Assembly: GCA_023014485.1 (NCBI GenBank)
Contig: JAJOZX010009469.1
Location: 62,001-126,000, forward strand
Reading direction: 5' to 3'
DNA length: 64,000 bases
Source of the DNA: Bathynomus jamesi
Taxonomy: Eukaryota; Arthropoda; Malacostraca; Isopoda; Cirolanidae
Position numbers and translations under genes: made by a program. This document shows, in pieces, positions 21,492 through 35,565 of this stretch (its first letter is position 1; every line of letters begins with the position of its first letter). A model generated the notes under the pieces. The model ran no database searches. It was given only the letters and a program-made list of their open reading frames with translations, and was not told the DNA's origin.

Positions 21492-21918
21492 CTCTTGTGC
21501 TCAGATGACAGTGAGGAGAGGAGAGCTGGTGTCCAAAAGATTGTTGACATGAGGGGTGGAGATGATGACACACTTGGAGATCTTTCTGTACGTCCCAGGA
21601 AGACACCTTCCATCCATCAACCCCAGTGCTTCTTCCGTGTTGGAGCTGACAGACTGGTCTGACGGGGTATTTGAACCTCCTTTGACATGTAAACTGACTA
21701 CAGCGGAAGTAAAGAAGTTCTTTGACAAGCCTATGCAAGTTCCACAGTGGCCCTGTCATGCTCAGTCAATAGAGAGGTGTGTGAACCAAGTCACAGAGGC
21801 AGCAGGCAGGGTGTATACACATGAGAAACGTGAGGGCTATATCAGAGGCCAAGAAGCAAGTCGACGGCTGATGTCCAAGAACGAATCAAAGCAAGACTTG
21901 ATGAAACCTGTTGTTTAA
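21492..21918 (+). pseudogene. Family A C-terminal exon (unit 2)
   Basis: 427 bp with the same two-frame structure as unit 1; the second frame runs from 21556 to its stop at 21918. Confidence 0.78.
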
Positions 21919-22199
21919 ATATTTTTTTTACTGATGTCATTACTTTCTAATGTTGTTTTATGATTACAAGGATATGTTTTATGATTACTAGGATATGTTT
22001 TATGCAGAGAAACTAAAATTTTTATAGCATTACCTGACATTTTGAGAAGCTAAAATTAATAAATGTTGTTTTCCGAGAGCAATTTATGTGCTTTTTAATC
22101 AAACGTAGATTTACCAAGCTAAGTGTTGAGCAATCACAAAAATAATAGCAGATTTGAATTCTTCACATCCAAAAACATATTTTTAAAACCCCTCAGTGA

Positions 22200-23423
22200 A
22201 GGAATTGGCAAAAATTAATTTTCACCTCCCAAATTGATACACCCTATTGGGATATCTCAGACAAAATAAAATGCATGTGTTTTGACACCACAGCATTGAA
22301 TACAGGTCGTAGAAATGGTGCCTGTGTTCTTCTAGAACAGAAAATGAACAAACGTATGCTGTGGCTGGTCTGCAGACATCACATACTAGAAATAGTGTTA
22401 GAAGGTGTTGTTTTGCATTCATTGCCTGCATCATCAGGACCTGATATTGCAATTTTCAAACGATTTAGAATGAAATGGTCAAAATTAGACACAAAAAACT
22501 ACAGAACAGCATTAGATGACCCAAATACCATACCCAGTATTACTGATATAAAAGCAGAAGTGATTGAGTTTGCTACCACTCAACTTGAAGAACATCAACC
22601 TCGTGACGATTACAAAGACTTGCTGGAATTGACAATCATTTTCCTTGGTGGAGTACCAAAGAAAGGAGTTTCATTCAGAAGACCAGCTGGCGCTCACCGA
22701 GCAAGATGGATGGTAAAAGTCATTTATGCCATGAAAATTTGGTTGTTTAAAACACAATTTAAATTAACACCCAGAGAAGAAAAAGGCCTTAGAGATATCT
22801 ACCTCTTTGCTGTACACATATATGTTAAATCCTGGTTTACAGCGTCAGTTTCAGTTCTCGCTCCTCGTCTCGATTTAGAGATGTTGAAGAAACTGCAAAT
22901 GTACAAACTAAAAGATGAACGCATTGCAACTGTTGCCCTGAAGAAAATGATAAATCATTTATGGTATCTTTCAGAGGAGTTAATAGCATTTGCTTTCTTT
23001 GATGATGGCGTGCTACACCAAACTAAAAACTGAATGAAGCAAGCATTGCAAAACGGCGCCGAACCAAATCCAGAGAAAAAAGCGGTTATTGACCCTGAAG
23101 TTATTGAAAACAGAGAACTTGAAGACTTTGTTAGTGCAAATACAAAAGAATTTTTTAATAGACTTGGTTTACCATCAACGTTTCTTAATAAGAACTCTGA
23201 AGAGTGGAATGAAGATGACTGCTAAAACAACGTAAAACAAGTCATAAGAAAAATTCAAGTTGTTAATGACAATGCAGAAAGAGGAGTTAGATTAGTCGAT
23301 TAATACAACAAACTAATCACAAATGATGAAGAACAGAAACAGTATCTCCTCCAAGTGGTAAAGAAATATAGAGCTGCTCTTCCAAATAAAAACAAGAAGA
23401 CAATATCATCATTAAGAAATTAA
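22200..23423 (+). pseudogene. Family B transposase-like pseudogene (unit 2)
   Basis: Same frame and the same three in-frame stops as unit 1 (23031-23033, 23223-23225, 23301-23303). The long open parts (22275-23033 and 23034-23225) are identical in translation to unit 1. Confidence 0.8.
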
Positions 23424-24555
23424 CAGTGACATATAATGAACAAAAGGTTATTATTATTACGGAAGTCTTATTATTATTACAGAAGAACTGTCAATTTGAA
23501 AATGTAGAGTGGTTATGATAGGCCTACCGGGGAATTTCCACTTAAAACAAAAGGTAACGCGCCGTATGCTTTACCTCAAGGGTGGTGTGGAAACAGCATA
23601 TATTTCTTATTTTGTGTCTGATTTTCAACTTATGGTAGCGACCCCTAAAAATTAATTTTTTTAATTCAAAATTTGCAGGCATTACTTTTTTACCAAATTA
23701 AACATAATCAGAGGGTGGCCCGAAAAAAATTCCTAAAAAAATTTTTCGGTCAATTTTTGAATCACATGTGTTGTGTATTTTGTTTTATATAGAATTCTTT
23801 TGTACTATCTGTATTATTTTTGATACGTATATATACATATGTTAAATAACACTATTTATTCCTGTTTTTAATGCAATTCTCCTCTACTGCTGTAATATTT
23901 TTTATGTAAATATATATAACTCGTATTATCAATATTTTTGCACCTAATATGGAGACATATTTTGTATTTCAATATATATTAAATAGTCAGAACGCTGTAG
24001 CTGTGTTTTATTTGTACCATTCAAACAAACATCATTGGAAATGAAGGGAATATATACTGTATATAAGCGATACAGTGTGTGTGTGTGTGTGTGTGTGTGC
24101 TTGAGGCATATCGATGGTAATTTATATGCACGTAAATAACTGTACGCCCTATACGACTGGCTGTGAGGTGAACGGTTGCCTTCTAAGTCTGATGGCTGTG
24201 ATGCTGAAGACACCATTATGCGATGCTCCATGGATACGAACGGATGGATCTTCTCTCTATTATAATAAGATTTAAAGATATATTTGTATATTAAGACAAA
24301 AGATTTGGTTTTGGTTCAGATTTGGTTCACCATATTTCAGTTTTTGATTAAAAGAGCGCCTAGCCACCAATACATTACGATGCTGAGGAAATCAAAATGC
24401 TTTGAGACACCGCAGTGAAAGAATATCTCTACTCCTTCTGGTGTTTAGGCTACCCACATACCCACATGCATATATATATATATATATATATTTTTTTTTT
24501 GGCCTGAGCATCCAGGTTAGGTTACCCCTTGGAGTTCACATACATACAACTCATG

Positions 24556-24596
<41 letters not shown>

Positions 24597-24599
<3 letters not shown>

Positions 24600-25497
24600 G
24601 GATGGGAACTGATAAATTTTTAAGTCCAGTTTTCGATTTCAGTTTAAATTTGTAAAAATATCGATTTCAGTTTCGATTTAAGTTTTTAATGTTTTTTCGA
24701 TTTGAGTTTATTTTTCGATTCAAGTTTTATATTTTTCGGTTCGATTCAGTTTAAATTTCTATTCCAGTCTTTTTTTCAGATTTCTTTAAGAATTTCTTTG
24801 TACTATTTATATTATTTTTTGGGGAGTACCCTATTGACAAATTCAGATTTAATTTTATATTTGTGTTTGCATTCGATTCCTGTTTTCCAAAGAGAGAATG
24901 AATCTGAAAAGAGAGAAAAGCCGTTCCACACTAACGTTCCGTTAGTGTGGAAAAGCTTTTTTCTCTTTTCAAATTGATTTTAAGTCAATATTTTATATAT
25001 TTTATACATGTTGTGGGCTTTAAAATTTAAAAAGTGTACGAATTAATAAAACATTTCGAATTGAAAGTTTTTTGTCAAATAAAACTATGTGAAAGAAATG
25101 AAGCGAATAAGTAAAAAAAAAAAATGAGTATTTCGTGCTGATTCAGTTGGCTATAGATGCTTACATGTTTAATCATGTTTAATAAAAGCCGTTCCACATC
25201 GAATTAAAGAAAAAATGGATATTTCAAATACATTCAAATGTTAAGTCGCAAAAAAAGGAAAATAATTCACGTTATTTATCCTTTTTTGCAATCCAAATGC
25301 TCCTCAAAACTGAAACGCAAAACTTATTTTTAATCTATTCGAATTCAGATTTCAGTTTTTGATTGTTTGTCAATTTCAGTTCGAATTTCAATTTTAGTTG
25401 TCAGAATTTTTTTCAATTCGAGTTTTTTCCGCTTTCACTTCATAAAATAATATCAGTTTTCTCAGTTTATCGATTCCAGTTCGATTCAGTTTTCCAT

Positions 25498-25501
<4 letters not shown>
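24597..25501. mobile_element. MITE-1 (unit 3), last base lost
   Basis: Same element. Its right end reads ccatccc directly followed by tatata, so the terminal g of ccctg is missing, probably through slippage in the adjoining TA tract. Confidence 0.8.
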
Positions 25502-25568
<67 letters not shown>

Positions 25569-25583
25569 ACGCTTTGCTATACA

Positions 25584-25751
25584 CAGAGATGGGCACCGTT
25601 ACTCAAAATTGGCGAGCGTTACCGTTACTCGTTACTCTCTTAAAATGACCCCGGCGATACCGATACATCGTTACTTTGAAAATATCTTAAGACGATACCG
25701 ATACTCATTACAGTAACGTCGTTACTTTCGTTACTCGTTACATTGGTAAAT
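25584..25751 (-). mobile_element. hAT 3' terminus (unit 3)
   Basis: Same terminus and GTTACT cluster as unit 1. Confidence 0.8.
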
Positions 25752-28139
25752 TCATATATCATAATTGTATATCGTAATTAGAATATTAAAGCAAGTATAA
25801 AAAGTATGTAAAAACAAACGCAACTGTTTTTAGATAAATGGAGGTTTATTTCTGACAAACAATGATAACGACATTTTTGACAAAAAAATATTATTTGAAT
25901 AACAGAAAATTAAACATAGAAGTAAACAGAAACATTTCAATAGCAGCTGATGTAAAATAATAAAAAACATTTCCAAAAATATATTCTAGCTGAGAGGTAT
26001 AGGATTAAATTTTAAGTGTAGCTAGGAGCCTAGGGTTTCCTTTTAGCATTACTAATTTTTCGAACGTGTCGGAAAGATTTCCTCTCTTAGGGGCATGAAT
26101 ATGTCCTGCATAGCTGAAGAGACGCTCAACAGGAGCCGAGGAAGGAAGTGGAGTATTGTACTTGAGGAAGAGCTTCTTAATTGAAGGATAGCCATCAAGT
26201 GACTGCAGCTGCAGTGCAGTGCTGTCATCATTGAAGTATTTCAACACTTCCATCTCTGATGCTGTGGTGTCTTCTTTCTTGACGTCAGCAGGAGCATGAC
26301 CATATTCAAAGAAATCGTCGCTACTGCTATGAGCACCATCATCTGTCTTAGCTGGCTCCTCAGGTGATCTGTCACTGTCACTTTCATTTTTAATTGCTGA
26401 TAGCAGCATGTTTTGCACCATTTTTCTACATGCCTCATTGTTTGTTCGCTCGCTTATAGTGAGCCACTTGCACTTGAAGTGTGGATTTGTTAATGCAGCA
26501 ATAATTGCAACATTGGCATCTCTGTCAAGTTCCAGGAATTTCTTGAATCGATTTCTGAATCCACTACTTAATGCTTCTACTAATGGGTGGCTGTATCTCA
26601 ATGATGATAGAGCAATTCTTTCAAGTTTTTTCTCAACAGCAAAGAGAGTAGGGATAAGACAACCGTAGTAGCAGTTCTGATCTCCTTGAAGGCGATCCAG
26701 TGCCACAGCCAAGGGTTTTACCACAGTAGTGTATTCTTTTAGGTACTCAATCTCCGACTCCTTGAATGCGGGCAGCTTTAAAGCACACATGAGTTCATTC
26801 AATTTAGCTTTATTACTCAGAAGCAGTACAAGACTGTCATGCAGGCTATTCCACCGCGTAGGATACGGGAGTCTCAACTGACAGTTTAATACACTGGATA
26901 TTACTTCGGATGTTTTTGGTTTACCCGAACAATTCCATAGGGCAGAACATTTGCCCATAGCCGAGAGGTGGATCTTTGGACTTGACCTGTTAAGGATTTT
27001 TTCAAATCTGTTGTACAAACAAGGCTAATGGTATGCGATGCACACCTTTTGTGGCTTGGAAGAAGAATGGTATCATCTGTAGAATCGGTTTCTCTTATTT
27101 TTATTGATTCTGCAGGTTCATCTTCTCTTGTTTCATCTTGGCATTCATCTTGGTCTTCATCATCACACGCTTCTCTAGGAATTTTAAGGTCGATCCCATA
27201 TTCCTTGAATGCTTTTACAAAATTTGCACCATTATCGGTGACCGTGGCTATAATTTTGCTCTCAGGGATAAAAAATTCTCTTCTAATATCGTCGAGCATT
27301 TCTGCTATTCGGTCAAATGTGTGGCTCCCTGTGAATCGTTTACACGCAAGAGTAGCACTGCATCTTTCCAAGGTCCGCTGATCCAGCTGTAAAAAAATAT
27401 TAAAGCATAAGACTTATGAATTTCAAATTTTATGCAGTGTAAATAAATCATTTACATATTATGCGATATTTTTTTCTACTTAAATATACAGTATTTGTAA
27501 TATTAATAATAATTTCCAAAAGATAAAATATTTGTAATATGAATAATATTCTAAGAATGACATACCCAGTGTGCAGTTACGCCCATGAAACTTTTATGTT
27601 TTGTGGACCATATGTCAGCTGTGGTACAGATATACCGCTGCTCAGAAAGTGTTGCAGAGATCTTCTCACGAACAAAGGATGTCATGTCATTTAATCTGCG
27701 ACCAAGTGAGCGTCTTGATAAAACTTCAAGTCCTGGAGCAATATCTGTAATAAAAATTATCGACTATGAGTCCAAATGAAGAAATCATAAAATATTAGCT
27801 GGTAGCTACAATGGAATGACTACACCACCAAAAACAATACATCATTTAGATGTAGCACAGAAAAGGGGTCTTTGTGTCATGACTAGAGACTGGATTTTGC
27901 CCTTTTGGCCTTTTTTATTCCCGTTTATAGATTCATAGGCTTCTTTTAGAGAAATCCATTTCGGGACCGTGGGATGTATATAATTAAATGTTATAGTGCC
28001 TATAAACGCCTATTTTGATGGTCAGTGCCTAATTTTAAAATACGTGCCTATATATGCCTTTTTTAATTTTATTGTACTAAGTAAAGCAAAATAACTCGCA
28101 TTTTTTTAAAACTTGTAAGCCTAAATAGGGCAGGTGATG

Positions 28140-28141
<2 letters not shown>

Positions 28142-28220
<79 letters not shown>
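28142..28220. repeat. (TA)n tract in hAT intron 2 (unit 3)
   Basis: About 79 bp, followed by ctgatacacc and a second shorter TA run. Confidence 0.9.
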
Positions 28221-28221
<1 letters not shown>

Positions 28222-29157
28222 TGATACACCTATATATATATATATATAAAATATAATAATCAACATTACAATTAGAAAACAATGAACACATACCCTTAAA
28301 TAGGTCCTTGAATTTAGCATTCTCTACAACAGAGAGAGGTAGCATCGTATCTACGATGAAGTCCACAATCTTCTTGTCAAACTGTGACTGGCTAACTGCA
28401 CACTGCTGCTTTCTTCCAAATGGCAAGAGAGTTTGATGGCATCGCTGCTTGCTGGTATTGGGGGCGCTGCTGCTGGAACTCTCGCGCTGCTTTGACCGCT
28501 TGCTGCGGTAACCATCAAAGTCCTTTTCAAGTTCGGAATGGCGGCGCTGTAATGAAGAGTAATTGTTTACAAATGGTTGTTTGAAATATAATACGTAACA
28601 CGAACTGTTATATTATAGAAACAATTTCATAGTGAATGTTCAAACTTAATGGGAATGTTTCTCGCCCCCCCCACAATATTTTGTTGCACACTTGGTATAA
28701 ATGCTGGCTATGGGACTGAAATACATACATAAATACATAAAATGTTTTAACGTGCATGGCAACAGGCCCAAAGAGGCCCTTCGAGGCCATGCACGGAAAT
28801 CAACCTATCATACCAATATGTTTGATTCCTATTACTACTACTGTTACTATTAACATTACTATTGTTATATAAATTGCTATTGTCCCGTTATTCAATTATA
28901 TTTTTTTTATAAAGTTAGAGCATATTATCGAGTTATATCTTTATTAATTCATTTTTTCTAATGTGTTAAAACTACAGTATAAGGATCACACGAATCAGTT
29001 TATTTCTAATTGTTGAAATAAAAATACACGCCGTAAAATTTAACATTTTCAAGTAAGAGTTGCCTATTACTAATAATATGGTCATATTATCTAATTGAAA
29101 TCGGCAGAAAACCTACTCAGCCAAAACACATGTCGTGCTTTAGTAAGGAAGCCACGT

Positions 29158-29168
29158 ATGTGTCATAA

Positions 29169-29200
<32 letters not shown>

Positions 29201-29417
29201 TTTGTGGGTTAGTGATGATATATCAAGGCCAGATTGAAGGGGGGGGGGTATTAAGTGTGCCCCCTCCCCCGAAATCACTCCATAAGAAATATGTGTCATA
29301 ATGTGTGTGTGTGTGTGTGTGTTTTTTTTTGTGGGTTAGTGATGATATATCAAGGCCAGATTGAAGGGGGGGGGGTATTAAGTGTGCCCCCTCCCCCGAA
29401 ATCACTCCATAAGAAAT
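29158..29417. repeat. 130-bp minisatellite pair (unit 3)
   Basis: Two copies as in unit 1 with shorter TG runs. Confidence 0.88.
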
Positions 29418-29831
29418 AGATTGCATATAGGAAATAATTTCGTTTTCAACTATTACATCATCTTATTGAGATTTTATATGCAAATGCATGTTGATATATT
29501 GTTAATCTCTTGAAAATGGTAAATTTGTTTACATTTATGCTGACTTATTGCAATTGTTTATGTTCGAATCAGTATCTCAGGTTGTAAATTATAAGTGCAG
29601 CTGTTATTGTGTTGAATACAAGTATGAATTGGTCAAATGGTATTTTGAGAATGCGATATGATCTCCAATAGTTGATTTGATTTGAGGTCTCCAATTTCCA
29701 TCCGGCCCTGATATACATGTAATTAAGGTAAATACCGAGCAAAATGTTTGCTACATTTCAAGATAACGTAATATTAGATATTAGATCTGATCTGATAATA
29801 TTATATTATTATACAGCACTAAGCTATATAC

Positions 29832-30204
29832 CAGTGGCTCCCAACCTGGGGTCCCCGGACCCCTGGGGGTCCGCGAAGGTAGTGCTGGGGGTCCGTGAGC
29901 TTTCAATATTTCGAAAGGCTCCAATGGAAATCGTACATTTACCCACGATAAGGGCACTCAGGCTAAAATTTCAAGTTTCCTTGCTCTTGGCTGGAATTAT
30001 TAATACTTTTTTAATACACTGTTTTTTTAATTGCATACTCAGTTATATGTCTTTTATTTGATAGTGAAAAATGGGAAAACGAGTTAATTATTAGTTAATA
30101 AAAACAATTTGTTGGGTAGACGGAATCTTTCAAAAATATGCGGTCCGTGGGAAAAAAATAAAAATAAAAGGGGTCCTTGGTGGTGAAAAGGTTGGGAACC
30201 ACTG
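29832..30204. mobile_element. MITE-2 (unit 3)
   Basis: 373 bp with identical termini and ctatatac duplication. Confidence 0.92.
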
Positions 30205-30799
30205 CTATATACAGTAGCTCCTTAGTACTCGGTAACGCGACCGTTATTTGTTATTTTCGTATAAATTGGTGAAATTCATGTGAAAACAAATTTATGTTTA
30301 CAAATTACACGCTACATCTTACATGTAAATATATTATATAAATTATAATAAATATACATTAGATTTTACTCACCTTTATGTGTTTTTTCAAATTAGAACA
30401 AGTAGATAACTAGATATATCAGCTCTGAGAACAACTTGTTCTTTATTAGGGCACAAGAGACAGAGGCACTTTAAAGCATTGCCGTTCCTTCTAACGATCG
30501 AGAAAAACTTCTTCGATGTAATAAGCTGTGATTTTACCCAACTATGTGCCGAAACATCTTCGAGGAAATCAGATGTGTCGTCATCCTTCGAAGAAGAAGC
30601 TGACGAAAGGTATTCCATGTTTGACAACTTTAAACAAAGGAGATGCACACCGCACGAGTGCTACACTATAACTGAGCTCTACCGGCAACAAGACGGATGC
30701 AACGTGACAAGGACTGAACAAGTTCTAACAAGTATGAACTGTATGATACGCCGCCGAAAGATGTATTTGTACTTTTCACACATAAAAAACACTATGTAT

Positions 30800-33633
30800 G
30801 CAAAAAATTAATGGAAAAAGTCGATTTTTTCCATGTTTTAAGATCCAATTTTTAGACAATCTTTAATGTAGCCCTAAAATATTGTAAAAGTGAATGAAAT
30901 TCATGAAATGATATATACCAACATTAAATACTATGAAAATTTTAGCTTAAAAATCGCATCATTTAGCCTAGTTTTAGACTAGAAATGAAAATGGGACTAT
31001 AAATTAACATCTATACGGTTGAATTTTTTTCAAAATATTTAACTGGAATTAGTAATTTTTGGCTATAATGTGCTTTAGTTTATAGTTTTGTACAATATAT
31101 ATCGAAAACTAGACAAAAATCGTCCAAAAATTCCACTAAAATTCGATTTTAATGAAATGAAAATTTTTGTACAAAAAAGTGATTTTCTCCGTGTTTCAGC
31201 ACTTTTTGTGCAATTTTCTTATGATAAAACTTGAACTTATCTTTTTCAATATTTTTCATTCGAATAAGAAACTATGATAAAAAACTGCTTTATCTTACTG
31301 TTTTCAACAATATAATGCCAAAGTAATTCAAAAATCGACGTAAAGTTTCACTGAAATGTCGATCATAGTAAGGCAAAAAATTAACGGAAAAAGTCGATTT
31401 TTTCCATGTTTTAAGATCCAATTTTTGGACAATCTTTAATGTAGCCCTGTAATATTGTAAAAGTGAATGAAATTCATGAAATGATATATACCAACATTAA
31501 ATACTATGCAAATTTTAGCTTAAAAATCGCATCATTTAGCCTAGTGAAATGTTTGGACGATTTTTGTCTAGTTTTCGATATATATTGTACAAAACTATAA
31601 ACTAAAGCACATTATAGCCAAAAATTACTAATTCCAGTTAAATATTTTGAAAAAAATTCAACCGTATAGATGTTAATTTATACTCCCATTTTCATTTCTA
31701 AATCTAAAACTAGGCTAAATGAATATTTAACTGGAATTAGTAATTTTTGGCTATAATGTGCTTTAGTTTATAGTTTTGTACAAATACAGTATATCGAAAA
31801 CTAGACAAAAATCGTCCAAAAATTCCACTAAAATTCGATGTTAATGAAATGAAAATTTTGTACCAAAAAGTGATTTTCTCCGTGTTTTCAGCACTTTTTG
31901 TGCAATTTTCTTATGATAAAACTTAAACTTATCTTTTTCAATATTTTTCATTCGAATAAGAAACTATTTATAAAAACTGCTTTATCTTTCTGTTTTCAAC
32001 AATATAATGCCAAAGTAATTCAAAATCGACGTAAAGTTTCACTGAAATGTCGATCATAGTAAGGCAAAAATTAACGGAAAAAGTCGATTTTTTCCAAGTT
32101 TTAAGATCCAATTTTTAGACAATCTTTAATGTAGCCCTAAAACATTGTAAAAGTGAATGAAATTCATGAAATGATATATACCAATATTAAATACTATGCA
32201 AATTTTAGCTTAAAAATCGCATCATTTAGCCTAGTGAAATGTTTGGACGATTTTTGTCTAGTTTTCGATATATATTGTACAAAACTATAAAGTAAAGCAC
32301 ATTATAGCCACAATTACTAATTCCAGTTAAATATTTTGAAAAAAATTCAACCGTATAGATGTTAATTTATAGTCCCATTTTCATTTCTAAATCTAAAACT
32401 AGGCTAAATGAATATTTAACTGGAATTAGTAATTTTTGGCTATAATGTGCTTTAGTTTATAGTTTTGTACAATATATATCGAAAACTAGACAAAAATCGT
32501 CCAAAATTCACTAAGTTAATGAAATGAAAATTTTGTACCAAAAAGTGATTTTCTCCGTGTTTTCAGCACTTTTTGTGCAATTTTCTTATGATAAAACTTG
32601 AACTTATCTTTTCAATATTTTTCATTCGAATAAGAACTATTGATAAAAACTGCTTTATCTTACTGTTTTCAACAATATAATGCCAAAGTAATTCAAAAAT
32701 CGACGTAAATTTCACTGAAATGTCGATCATAGTAAGGCAAAAAATTAACGGAAAAAGTCGATTTTTTCCATGTTTTAAGATCCAATTTTTAGACAATCTT
32801 TAATGTAGCCCTAAAATATTGTAAAAGTGAATGAAATTCATGAAATGATATATACCAACATTAAATACTATGCAAATTTTAGCTTAAAAATCGCATCATT
32901 TAGCCTAGTGAAATGTTTGGACGATTTTTGTCTAGTTTTCGATATATATTGTACAAAACTATAAACTAAAGCACATTATAGCCAAAAATTACTAATTCCA
33001 GTTAAATATTTTGAAAAAAATTCAACCGTATAGATGTTAATTTATACTCCCATTTTCATTTCTAAATCTAAAACTAGGCTAAATGAATATTTAACTGGAA
33101 TTAGTAATTTTTGGCTATAATGTGCTTTAGTTTATATTTTTCTACAATATATATCGAAAACTAGACAAAAATCGTCCAAAATTTCACTAAGTTAATGAAA
33201 TGAAAATTTTGTACCAAAAAGTGATTTTCTCCGTGTTTTGAGCACTTTTTGTGCAATTTTCTTATGATAAAACATGAACGTATCTTTCTCAATATTTTTC
33301 ATTCGAATAAGAAGCTATTGATAAAACACTGCTTTATCTTACTGTTTTCAACAATATAATGCCAAAGTAATTCAAAAATCGACGTAAAATTTCACTGAAA
33401 TGTCGATCATAGCAAGGCAAAAAATTAATGGAAAAAGTCGATTTTTTCCATGTTTTAAGATCCAATTTTTAGACAATCTTTAATGTAGCCCTAAAACATT
33501 GTAAAAGTGAATGAAATTCATGAAATGATATATACCAACATTAAATACTATGCAAATTTTAGCTTAAAAATCGCATCATTTAGCCTAGTTTTAGATTTAG
33601 AAATGAAAATGGGACTATAAATTAACATCTATA
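30800..33633. repeat. Inner satellite array, 4 complete monomers (unit 3)
   Basis: Monomer starts at 30800, 31373, 32064, 32737 and 33417 (spacings 573, 691, 673, 680; order S L L L as in unit 2), then the truncated terminal copy. Small indels in A and T runs distinguish it from unit 2. Confidence 0.94.
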
Positions 33634-34060
33634 CTCTTGTGCTCAGATGACAGTGAGGAGAGGAGAGCTGGTGTCCAAAAGATTGTTGACATGAGGGGTG
33701 GAGATGATGACACACTTGGAGATCTTTCTGTACGTCCCAGGAAGACACCTTCCATCCATCAACCCCAGTGCTTCTTCCGTGTTGGAGCTGACAGACTGGT
33801 CTGACGGGGTATTTGAACCTCCTTTGACATGTAAACTGACTACAGCGGAAGTAAAGAAGTTCTTTGACAAGCCTATGCAAGTTCCACAGTGGCCCTGTCA
33901 TGCTCAGTCAATAGAGAGGTGTGTGAACCAAGTCACAGAGGCAGCAGGCAGGGTGTATACACATGAGAAACGTGAGGGCTATATCAGAGGCCAAGAAGCA
34001 AGTCGACGGCTGATGTCCAAGAACGAATCAAAGCAAGACTTGATGAAACCTGTTGTTTAA
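33634..34060 (+). pseudogene. Family A C-terminal exon (unit 3)
   Basis: 427 bp, the same two-frame structure; the second frame runs from 33698 to its stop at 34060. Confidence 0.78.
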
Positions 34061-34341
34061 ATATTTTTTTTACTGATGTCATTACTTTCTAATGTTGTTT
34101 TATGATTACAAGGATATGTTTTATGATTACTAGGATATGTTTTATGCAGAGAAACTAAAATTTTTATAGCATTACCTGACATTTTGAGAAGCTAAAATTA
34201 ATAAATGTTGTTTTCCGAGAGCAATTTATGTGCTTTTTAATCAAACGTAGATTTACCAAGCTAAGTGTTGAGCAATCACAAAAATAATAGCAGATTTGAA
34301 TTCTTCACATCCAAAAACATATTTTTAAAACCCCTCAGTGA

Positions 34342-35565
34342 AGGAATTGGCAAAAATTAATTTTCACCTCCCAAATTGATACACCCTATTGGGATATCTC
34401 AGACAAAATAAAATGCATGTGTTTTGACACCACAGCATTGAATACAGGTCGTAGAAATGGTGCCTGTGTTCTTCTAGAACAGAAAATGAACAAACGTATG
34501 CTGTGGCTGGTCTGCAGACATCACATACTAGAAATAGTGTTAGAAGGTGTTGTTTTGCATTCATTGCCTGCATCATCAGGACCTGATATTGCAATTTTCA
34601 AACGATTTAGAATGAAATGGTCAAAATTAGACACAAAAAACTACAGAACAGCATTAGATGACCCAAATACCATACCCAGTATTACTGATATAAAAGCAGA
34701 AGTGATTGAGTTTGCTACCACTCAACTTGAAGAACATCAACCTCGTGACGATTACAAAGACTTGCTGGAATTGACAATCATTTTCCTTGGTGGAGTACCA
34801 AAGAAAGGAGTTTCATTCAGAAGACCAGCTGGCGCTCACCGAGCAAGATGGATGGTAAAAGTCATTTATGCCATGAAAATTTGGTTGTTTAAAACACAAT
34901 TTAAATTAACACCCAGAGAAGAAAAAGGCCTTAGAGATATCTACCTCTTTGCTGTACACATATATGTTAAATCCTGGTTTACAGCGTCAGTTTCAGTTCT
35001 CGCTCCTCGTCTCGATTTAGAGATGTTGAAGAAACTGCAAATGTACAAACTAAAAGATGAACGCATTGCAACTGTTGCCCTGAAGAAAATGATAAATCAT
35101 TTATGGTATCTTTCAGAGGAGTTAATAGCATTTGCTTTCTTTGATGATGGCGTGCTACACCAAACTAAAAACTGAATGAAGCAAGCATTGCAAAACGGCG
35201 CCGAACCAAATCCAGAGAAAAAAGCGGTTATTGACCCTGAAGTTATTGAAAACAGAGAACTTGAAGACTTTGTTAGTGCAAATACAAAAGAATTTTTTAA
35301 TAGACTTGGTTTACCATCAACGTTTCTTAATAAGAACTCTGAAGAGTGGAATGAAGATGACTGCTAAAACAACGTAAAACAAGTCATAAGAAAAATTCAA
35401 GTTGTTAATGACAATGCAGAAAGAGGAGTTAGATTAGTCGATTAATACAACAAACTAATCACAAATGATGAAGAACAGAAACAGTATCTCCTCCAAGTGG
35501 TAAAGAAATATAGAGCTGCTCTTCCAAATAAAAACAAGAAGACAATATCATCATTAAGAAATTAA
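34342..35565 (+). pseudogene. Family B transposase-like pseudogene (unit 3)
   Basis: Same three in-frame stops (35173-35175, 35365-35367, 35443-35445) and otherwise the same open frame as unit 1. Confidence 0.8.

Larger units (their letters stand above)
11416..23568. repeat. Macrosatellite unit 2 (12.2 kb)
   Basis: Second unit, same order and orientation as unit 1. It is longer because the inner satellite has four complete monomers (order short, long, long, long) and the TA tract in hAT intron 2 is about 91 bp against about 45 bp. It has a private 2-bp deletion in hAT exon 1 near 18429. Confidence 0.97.
26005..30618 (-). pseudogene. hAT transposase pseudogene (unit 3)
   Basis: Exons: 30618-30374, 28546-28294, 27744-27566, 27386-26005. 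It has only the shared breaks in exons 1 and 4; exons 2 and 3 are open and phase-correct. Confidence 0.92.
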